Source: Mycolicibacterium rhodesiae
GTDB lineage: Bacteria > Actinomycetota > Actinomycetes > Mycobacteriales > Mycobacteriaceae
DNA length: 64,000 nucleotides
Direction of reading: 5' to 3'
Assembly: GCF_002086695.1 (NCBI RefSeq)
Contig: NZ_MVIH01000001.1
Coordinates: 620,001-684,000 of the forward strand
The position numbers and the translations under genes were made by a program. Within the stretch, counting starts at the first letter, position 1. Each line of letters begins with the position of its first letter. The notes under the pieces are model-generated. The model had not been told where the DNA came from and ran no database searches. It worked only from the letters and a program-made list of their open reading frames with translations. Shown piece after piece: positions 58,523 to 64,000 of the stretch.

Positions 58523-58933
58523 TCAGGCCGGCTCGTAGCGCAGCATCGTCACGCCCGCGTCGGCATAGTCGCAGAACACCGGTTTCAGTCGCATTCCGAT
58601 TTCCAACTCCGCCGGTTCAACATTGACGATCTCCGTCGAGAACCGCGGTCCCTCATCCCATTGCACGACCGCGAGTAGCTGAGGCACCTCGGTGGCAAAG
58701 TGTGGTGCGACCGGCCGGTACGCCACCGTGTACGTATACAGCGAGGCGGCACCGGAAATCTCCCGCCACTCCAGATCGTCGGCCAACGTGCCCGGCGCCA
58801 GCACCCGGGGATAGAAGACGTAGCGCTGCGCCGACGGCGAGTACTGGATCCGGATCCGGTGCTCGGCCAGCGCATCCCAGAACGGCTGAGTGGTCGGCGT
58901 CGGGATCGGCATCGGCTTGTCGAAGTCGGCCAT
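58523..58933 (-). CDS. DUF35 OB-fold protein, thiolase partner
   Basis: The protein has 136 residues from the ATG at 58933. The pattern PTTQPFWDALAEHRIRIQYS followed by YVFYPRVLAPG is the DUF35 (rubredoxin-like plus OB-fold) family. The zinc-binding Cys pair usually found before the FxPR stretch is missing here. DUF35 proteins form complexes with thiolase-like enzymes in steroid side-chain and lipid catabolism (for example Ltp2 partners). The start lies 2 bp after the thiolase stop, which supports a complex. Confidence 0.85.
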   Translation of the reverse strand: MADFDKPMPIPTPTTQPFWDALAEHRIRIQYSPSAQRYVFYPRVLAPGTLADDLEWREISGAASLYTYTVAYRPVAPHFATEVPQLLAVVQWDEGPRFSTEIVNVEPAELEIGMRLKPVFCDYADAGVTMLRYEPA

Positions 58934-58935
58934 GA

Positions 58936-60141
58936 CTAGTCACCTTCCAGGACGAGCGTGGTCTGTTCGCTCAAGATGCCGCCATTGCCGGAGACGAACG
59001 CACGGTTGCAGTCGGTGACCTGGGTGGCACCCGAGCGGCCCATGATCTGGCGGGTGGCGTCGCAGACGTGGTGCATCCCGCCGGCAGTGCCGGCCTGCCC
59101 GTAACCCAGCTGACCGCCGGCAGTGTTCATCGGGAAATCGCCGCGGAACGTCAGGTCGTGCTCAGCGATGAACTGCAGACCCTTGCCCTTCTGGCAGAAG
59201 CCGGCGTCCTCCAGGCTGAGCAGAACGGTGATCGTGTAGCAGTCATAGATCGACACCATGTCCATGTCGGCCGGGGTCAGCCCGGCCATCGAGAACGCCG
59301 ATGCGGCCGCTTTGATCATCGGGGTCTGCAGCAGCTCCTGGGCGTAGGTCGGTGTCTTGTACGGCACCCGCTCGCCGAATCCTCTGATCCACACCGGGCG
59401 GTTGGCGCTGCGACGCGCCACATCGGCATTCGTGACCAACACCGCGGCGCCGCCCATCACCGGCATGACGATCTCCAGCATGTGCAGCGGCGCGGCGATG
59501 ACCGGACTGTTGAGCACGTCATCGACGGTGATGGGGGAGTCACGGAAGATCGCCCCGGGTGTGTGGTTGGCGTTGACCCGCTGATCGACGCTGATCTTGG
59601 CCATCGCCCGCTCGTCATAGCCGTAGGTGGCGCCGTAGAGGTTGGCGACCTGACCGTAGGGGCCGTTCTGGCCGAGATTGCCGTAGGGGATCTCGAATTC
59701 GGCTTGTGGCGAGCCGTACCGGTTGCTCGACGCACCGAAATACATCAGCTCGCTGACGTCGAGCGGCTTGTGCGCACTGACCGGCGTCATCGGCGTCGCG
59801 GGGATCACGCACAGCACCGCGTTGCACAGACCCAGCTCGATGGCTGCCGCCGCGCGCCACACCATCGCCACCGCGCTGGCGCCGCCGAGGTCGACCATCT
59901 CGGCGAAATTGGCTTTGATACCCAGATATTCGATGACCGTGGACGGCACGAAGATCTGGGACTCCTGCAGATGAGTGGTGCAGATGCCGTCCACGTCGGA
60001 GGCCGACAAGCCGGCATCGTCGAGTGCGGCCTTCGCCAGCCGTGCCCACTGCTCGAGGGTGAACTCCAGCGGGCCGGTCGGTCGCTTCGTGGCGGGGAGT
60101 TCGGTGTAGCCGACGATCGCGGCTTCTCCGCGCAGACCCAT
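58936..60141 (-). CDS. SCP2/Ltp-type thiolase-like protein
   Basis: The protein has 401 residues from the ATG at 60141, with GAGGACAG upstream; the frame is open to 60189. The thiolase fold includes MGLRGEAAIVGYTELPATK, a C-terminal NTAGGQLGYGQAGTAGGMHH and GNGGILSEQTTLVLEGD. The usual N-terminal nucleophile Cys region is replaced by VDLGGASAVAM, as in non-thiolytic Ltp/acetyl-CoA acetyltransferase-like members. With DUF35 it may act as an aldolase or lyase in steroid or lipid degradation; the substrate is not known. Confidence 0.87.
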   Translation of the reverse strand: MGLRGEAAIVGYTELPATKRPTGPLEFTLEQWARLAKAALDDAGLSASDVDGICTTHLQESQIFVPSTVIEYLGIKANFAEMVDLGGASAVAMVWRAAAAIELGLCNAVLCVIPATPMTPVSAHKPLDVSELMYFGASSNRYGSPQAEFEIPYGNLGQNGPYGQVANLYGATYGYDERAMAKISVDQRVNANHTPGAIFRDSPITVDDVLNSPVIAAPLHMLEIVMPVMGGAAVLVTNADVARRSANRPVWIRGFGERVPYKTPTYAQELLQTPMIKAAASAFSMAGLTPADMDMVSIYDCYTITVLLSLEDAGFCQKGKGLQFIAEHDLTFRGDFPMNTAGGQLGYGQAGTAGGMHHVCDATRQIMGRSGATQVTDCNRAFVSGNGGILSEQTTLVLEGD

Positions 60142-60170
60142 GCCGCTGTCCTCCAAGTCATTGCCCAATA

Positions 60171-60203
60171 ACATTGAGCATGTAATCATATTGAGCGCTT
60201 AAT
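60171..60203. promoter_or_regulatory. Candidate TetR operator in divergent thiolase/SDR promoter
   Basis: ATTGAGC occurs twice (60173-60179 and 60190-60196). The second copy is in the near-palindrome ATTGAGCGCTTAAT (60190-60203, two mismatches). The region is AT-richer than its flanks and lies between divergent starts at 60141 and 60235. The TetR gene at 62168 is the obvious regulator. Confidence 0.45.
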
Positions 60204-60234
60204 GAGAATCGGATCCGGCGAGAGGTAGCTCACA

Positions 60235-61101
60235 GTGGCATCACCCCTGGACGGCAAGGTCGCCGTCGTCACCGGCACCAGCCGCGGCGTGGGACTGGGT
60301 ATCGCGCACGAATTACTGCGCGCCGGAGCCACTGTCGTCGGCTGCTCGCGCCGGCCGCTGGATGCCATGCCCGGGGTGGCCGACAATCCGGAGTGGCTGG
60401 CCCGCTCCTCGCAGCGGGTGTGCGATCAGGGCGACTACCGGGCCATCGACCAGTTCGTCGACGGGGTGGTGGCCGACTACGGCCGCATCGACATCCTGGT
60501 CAACAACGCAGGCGGCACCGTGCCCGCGCCGAACGTCGAAAGCATCCCGAGTCTCGTCTCCACGATCCAGGGCGCACCGACCTCGGACGACGAGTATGAA
60601 CGCACAATCTTGTTCCACGCCTTCGCCATTCAGATGAACTTGATCAGCCCGATGTGGTTCGCCATCCGGGTGTTCCGCCAGATGCGCGAACAGGACGGCG
60701 TCGGTTCGATCGTCAACATCTCCAGCGGTGCAGGACACCCCGCCGGCTCGCCGACGCTGGTGTCCTACGGGGCGGCCAAATCCGGCCTCAACCATCTGAC
60801 CCGGTCGCTGGCCGAGGAATGGGGACCGAAAGTGCGGGTGAACTGTCTGGCGTTGGGGCCGACGATGACCGACAACTTCAAATCGTTCGTCTTGCCCAAG
60901 GACGACCCGGGCGGCGAGAAGTACTTCCACGCCGTGCCCATGCATCGCGCCGGAGAGCCACAGGAGGTGGGCCGCGCCGTGGTGTTCCTGTGCGGTGGCA
61001 CAGCCGATTTCATCAACGGCACCACCATCGAGATCGACGGCGGCATGATGCCCGGCGTGCTCTACGAAGCCGGCCTCAAGACGATCACGGACCTGCTGTG
61101 A
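60235..61101 (+). CDS. Short-chain dehydrogenase/reductase
   Basis: The protein has 288 residues from a GTG at 60235. The classical SDR cofactor motif is VVTGTSRGVGLG (TGxxxGxG), the structural motif is LVNNAGG, and the catalytic Ser is in ISSGAGH with Tyr and Lys in SYGAAKSG. It oxidises or reduces an alcohol/ketone with NAD(P). Its GTGA overlap with the next gene and the divergent thiolase-DUF35 pair suggest a beta-oxidation-like or steroid pathway. Confidence 0.92.
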   Translation: MASPLDGKVAVVTGTSRGVGLGIAHELLRAGATVVGCSRRPLDAMPGVADNPEWLARSSQRVCDQGDYRAIDQFVDGVVADYGRIDILVNNAGGTVPAPNVESIPSLVSTIQGAPTSDDEYERTILFHAFAIQMNLISPMWFAIRVFRQMREQDGVGSIVNISSGAGHPAGSPTLVSYGAAKSGLNHLTRSLAEEWGPKVRVNCLALGPTMTDNFKSFVLPKDDPGGEKYFHAVPMHRAGEPQEVGRAVVFLCGGTADFINGTTIEIDGGMMPGVLYEAGLKTITDLL

Positions 61102-62165
61102 AGCGCGTCATCCAGTTCGCCACCGGCAACGTCGGCAAGCACGCGCTGCCACTGATCATCGAGCGGCCCGATCTCGAGCTGATCGGGCTGCACGCCCACG
61201 GTCGCGACAAGGTCGGCCGCGACGCCGCCGACATCTGCGGCCTTGCCGAGCCCACCGGCGTCATCGCCACCAATGACATCGACGCGCTGGTGGCCCTCGG
61301 CGCCGACTGCGTCGTTTACACCTCCCAGGCCGAAATGCGCCCACAGCAGGCCATCGAGGAGATCTGCCGATTCCTGCGGGCAGGCACCAACGTGGTCGGC
61401 ACGTCGATGGTGTGGCTGGTCGCACCGCAGCACGCCGACGCGTGGATCCGCGAACCGCTGGCCGCGGCCTGCGCCGAGGGTGGCACCTCGCTGTACATCA
61501 ACGGCGTCGACCCCGGCTACTCCGGGGACAGCCTGGTCTACACCGCGCTGACGCTGGCCGGCCGCGCCACCGGCATCACGGTCTCGGAGATCTGCGACTA
61601 CGGCAGCTATGACGACGCCGAATTCACCGGCGTCAGTTTCGGTTTCGGCACGACACCAGACCACACGCCGATCATGTTCGCCCCCGGGGTGCTGTCCTCG
61701 CTGTGGGGCGGCCAGGTTCGGTCGCTGGCCGATGTCCTGGGGGTCACGCTCGACGAGGTGCGCGAGTGGCACGAGAGCTGGGTGACGCCCGAGCCGATCG
61801 ACTGCACGATGATGAGCGTTGCACCCGGTCATGTCGCCGCCGTCCGGTTCGCAGTGCAGGGTCTCCGAGACGGGCAGCCGGTGATCACCATGGAACACGT
61901 CAACCGGCTCACCCCGGCCACCGCGCCGGACTGGCCCTATCCGCCGGACGGCCGCCTCGGCGTGCACCGCGTGGTGGTGCGGGGCAACCCCGGCGTGGAG
62001 ATCAACACCCACCTGGGTCTGGACGGCGTCGACCACAACGACGGCGGTGTCATCTCGACCGCCGCGCGCGCCGTCAACGCCATCGACGCGGTGTGCGCCG
62101 CACCTGTCGGCTTGTTGTCGGTCAAGGATCTACCTGCCGCGCACGCCGACCGCGTGATGTGGTGA
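61098..62165 (+). CDS. DapB-like NAD(P)-binding dehydrogenase
   Basis: The protein has 355 residues from a GTG at 61098 overlapping the SDR stop. The N-terminal Rossmann motif VIQFATGNVGKHALPLII and the following LIGLHAHGRDKVGRD resemble dihydrodipicolinate reductase N-terminal-domain proteins and 2,4-diaminopentanoate dehydrogenase. Later motifs include GTSLYINGVDPGYSGD. Mycobacteria have several such paralogues in lipid or steroid gene clusters with unknown substrates. Confidence 0.85.
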   Translation: MKRVIQFATGNVGKHALPLIIERPDLELIGLHAHGRDKVGRDAADICGLAEPTGVIATNDIDALVALGADCVVYTSQAEMRPQQAIEEICRFLRAGTNVVGTSMVWLVAPQHADAWIREPLAAACAEGGTSLYINGVDPGYSGDSLVYTALTLAGRATGITVSEICDYGSYDDAEFTGVSFGFGTTPDHTPIMFAPGVLSSLWGGQVRSLADVLGVTLDEVREWHESWVTPEPIDCTMMSVAPGHVAAVRFAVQGLRDGQPVITMEHVNRLTPATAPDWPYPPDGRLGVHRVVVRGNPGVEINTHLGLDGVDHNDGGVISTAARAVNAIDAVCAAPVGLLSVKDLPAAHADRVMW

Positions 62166-62167
62166 CG

Positions 62168-62797
62168 ATGACTCCGAAGATCGCGCCGCGGCGCCCGCCC
62201 GGCGGCAGTCAGGAGCGGGCCGAACGCACCCGTGAGGCGGTCCTCGACGAGACCGTGCGCTGTGTGGTCGAAGAGGGGTTCGCCGCTGCCAGCGCCAAGC
62301 ACATCGCTGAACGTGCCGGCGTCACGTGGGGTGTGGTGCAGTACCACTTCGGCGATCGCGACGGCCTGCTGATGGCCGTCGTCGACCGGGGTTTCACCGA
62401 ACTGCTGGAACTGCTCCGCAGCCTGCCGCCGCCGTCGCCTTCGCAGGGTCGCCGCAAGCGGGTAGAGCTGGTGGTTCACGCCGCGTGGGCGGCGTTCTCC
62501 AGCCCGACATCACGTGCCTCGCTGGAAATACTGATCGGCACCCGGGCCATGCGCGACAAACGCGGGACCCGGCATCTCGTCGAATTGCAAAAGGCCATCT
62601 CAGATTTGAGCCGTGACATCGCCGAAGGGCTGGACAATCCGCACGCCGCAGCCATCGGCGACCTGATCTGGGCGACCATGCGCGGGCTGGTGATCACCCA
62701 GTTGGTCATGGCCGGCCCGCAGCGCAGCAATCGGGAGCTGACCGCGCTGGTGGACGTGATCTGTTCCTACCTCGATTGCCATGGGCAAAGGCAATGA
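62168..62797 (+). CDS. TetR-family transcriptional regulator
   Basis: The protein has 209 residues from the ATG at 62168; a GTG at 62162 is possible and would overlap the upstream stop. The HTH is SAKHIAERAGVTWGVVQYHFGDRD (about residues 41-64). The C-terminal domain is helical. It is the third gene of the SDR operon and likely represses the divergent thiolase and SDR promoters through the 60171-60203 region. Confidence 0.88.
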   Translation: MTPKIAPRRPPGGSQERAERTREAVLDETVRCVVEEGFAAASAKHIAERAGVTWGVVQYHFGDRDGLLMAVVDRGFTELLELLRSLPPPSPSQGRRKRVELVVHAAWAAFSSPTSRASLEILIGTRAMRDKRGTRHLVELQKAISDLSRDIAEGLDNPHAAAIGDLIWATMRGLVITQLVMAGPQRSNRELTALVDVICSYLDCHGQRQ

Positions 62798-62888
62798 GCA
62801 CCAAGCAAAGTCACAGTTAGGTCATAGGGATGTGCCGAATCGGCGCGCCTGAGTGACTTTGGCGCCGACCCTTGGTGATCATGGCCGG

Positions 62889-64000
62889 ATGACCGAACCG
62901 CTGGGTATTTCCGTGGGCACAGCCAGTCTGGTCGCCGCGCGGGCCGGGGCGGCGCCGGTGATCTGTCCCGCCACGGTCACGCTCGGCGACCAGCTGTGGA
63001 CCGATTTCGTCGACCGGGTCGGTGATCCCATCCCGTTGACGGGAGATGACGGCTTCGCCTATCGCGCCGAGCAGCTGCTGGCCGCGGCACTGTCCGGGCT
63101 GGCCGACACCGAGGGATCGGGCCTGGCCGCGGTGTCGGGTGTCGCGGTCCCGGCGCACTGGGGACCCGGTCGCCGTGACGCGCTGCGTGATGCGCTCTGG
63201 AATCTGCCTGCGCTGGCGTCGGCGGCCGCTCCGCCTGCCCTGGTTTCCGACGCGACCGCGGCGCTGCGCTCACTGCAGAGCGACCCCGGGTTGCCTCGCC
63301 AGGGTGTGATCGTGGTGTGCGACTTCGGTGGCGGCGGCACGTCGGTGACCCTGGCCGACGCGGCTGCCGACTACCGCCAGATCGGAGAGACCACCAGGTT
63401 CGAGGAACTGTCCGGTGAAGACACCGAATTCCTGCCCGCACTGGACGCCACGCTGCAGCGCGCCCGGATCGGCCGCGCCGATGTCAGTGCAGTCGCCGTC
63501 ATCGGCGAATCGGTGACACCGGCGGCCACGCACCAACTCTCCGAACACTTGCAGATGCCGGTGACGGTGTCGGCGCACCCGCATCTGGATGCGGCGCTGG
63601 GAGCGGGCCTGGCCGCGGCACGGCAGCTGGCTGCCGACGCGCCGACCGGCATGGCGCCGGCACCGCTGATCGCCGACCCCGGACCGCAGTCGGCGACGAT
63701 GGCCGCACCGCTGGCCTGGTCCAATGACGACGCGCCGGACGACACCGGCGGCTACGACCAGTCTTACGCCTACAGCGACGCCGACTACCTCGGTTACGGC
63801 GACGCCGAGGATGACGACCTGTCGATCCTCGGCGGCGAACCGCCTCAGAAGCGCGGGTCCAGCTTGACCCGCAGTGTGCCGTTGCTGCTCGGCGGGGCGG
63901 CCGCCGTCGCGGCAGTCGCCGTCGGCGGCTTCGCCTACACCCTCACCGGGACCAGCACGCCGAGCACGCCGTCGGTCAAACCCCTTCCGGCCACCGCGGT
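62889..64000 (+). CDS. Hsp70-like (actin-fold) membrane protein, partial
   Basis: The frame is open from the ATG at 62889 to the right edge (370 residues visible). The N-terminal 240 residues show an Hsp70/actin-like nucleotide fold: LGISVGTASLVAARAG (phosphate-1-like), VIVVCDFGGGGTSVTLADA (phosphate-2) and ADVSAVAVIGESVTPAATHQ (adenosine-like). An acidic linker (DDAPDDTGGYDQSYAYSDAD) precedes a transmembrane helix (SVPLLLGGAAAVAAVAVGGF). The outer part is cut off. It resembles mycobacterial proline-rich membrane proteins of the Rv0312/Rv2264c kind, of unknown function. Confidence 0.75.
   Translation, partial: MTEPLGISVGTASLVAARAGAAPVICPATVTLGDQLWTDFVDRVGDPIPLTGDDGFAYRAEQLLAAALSGLADTEGSGLAAVSGVAVPAHWGPGRRDALRDALWNLPALASAAAPPALVSDATAALRSLQSDPGLPRQGVIVVCDFGGGGTSVTLADAAADYRQIGETTRFEELSGEDTEFLPALDATLQRARIGRADVSAVAVIGESVTPAATHQLSEHLQMPVTVSAHPHLDAALGAGLAAARQLAADAPTGMAPAPLIADPGPQSATMAAPLAWSNDDAPDDTGGYDQSYAYSDADYLGYGDAEDDDLSILGGEPPQKRGSSLTRSVPLLLGGAAAVAAVAVGGFAYTLTGTSTPSTPSVKPLPATA

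Noticed and set aside
59068..60171. 367-residue plus-strand open frame
   Set aside because: It is antisense to the thiolase gene, which has strong family motifs.

Overview
The window is high-GC actinobacterial chromosome, almost certainly from a non-tuberculous mycobacterium (Mycolicibacterium type). The evidence is close sequence resemblance to mycobacterial OtsB1, DosR, DosS, Rv2629, Tgs and MPT64 proteins, F420-type (Ddn-family) nitroreductases, and a group 3b [NiFe] hydrogenase embedded in a DosR-type dormancy region.

Region 1 (1-20230) is a DosR dormancy island. It holds a three-domain OtsB1-like protein (cut by the left edge), two tandem-domain universal stress proteins, DosR, an Acg-type nitroreductase, an Rv2629-like protein and a fully coupled five-gene hydrogenase operon. 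It continues with a pair of KAS III-like proteins, a wax ester/triacylglycerol synthase, a Ddn-family protein, a small acidic protein and a DosS-like GAF-GAF histidine kinase. Palindromic sites resembling the Dos box lie in nearly every promoter gap. dosR keeps its universal-stress partner upstream, but the kinase is about 13 kb away.

Region 2 (20291-28527) is ordinary chromosome. It contains a Clp-N/HTH protein with two perfect operators in its promoter, SRPBCC proteins, a FadD15-like acyl-CoA synthetase, small secreted and membrane proteins, a lone EF-Tu domain-2 protein, a cytochrome P450, a small Rmf-like protein and an SPW membrane protein.

Region 3 (28723-47042) is an 18.3 kb integrated element bounded by a 23-bp direct repeat of the 3' end of tRNA-Val(GAC). 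From the left it carries integrase, an excisionase-like HTH, a catalytic-core integrase fragment, small genes and a replication gene containing four 17-bp iterons. Next come a tape-measure protein with a peptidase-like domain, an HNH remnant, terminase, portal, protease, capsid and a head-tail connector. On the opposite strand follow a TIR protein, a membrane protein and a PD-(D/E)XK-type nuclease, then small Cys-rich genes. No tail tube, baseplate or lysis genes are visible. The gene order resembles capsid-forming phage satellites or phiRv1/phiRv2-like elements more than a complete prophage, and the TIR/nuclease genes look like anti-phage cargo.

Region 4 (47020-64000) is chromosome again. 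It holds four tRNA genes, a Ddn-family protein, an MPT64 homologue with a proline-rich insert, a UvrA2-type ABC ATPase, a P450-TetR operon with an operator-like palindrome, a lipoprotein and another P450. These are followed by a GAF-PP2C/STAS/HATPase partner-switching trio, a thiolase-DUF35 pair divergent from an SDR/dehydrogenase/TetR operon (probably lipid or steroid catabolism), and the start of an Hsp70-like membrane protein cut by the right edge.
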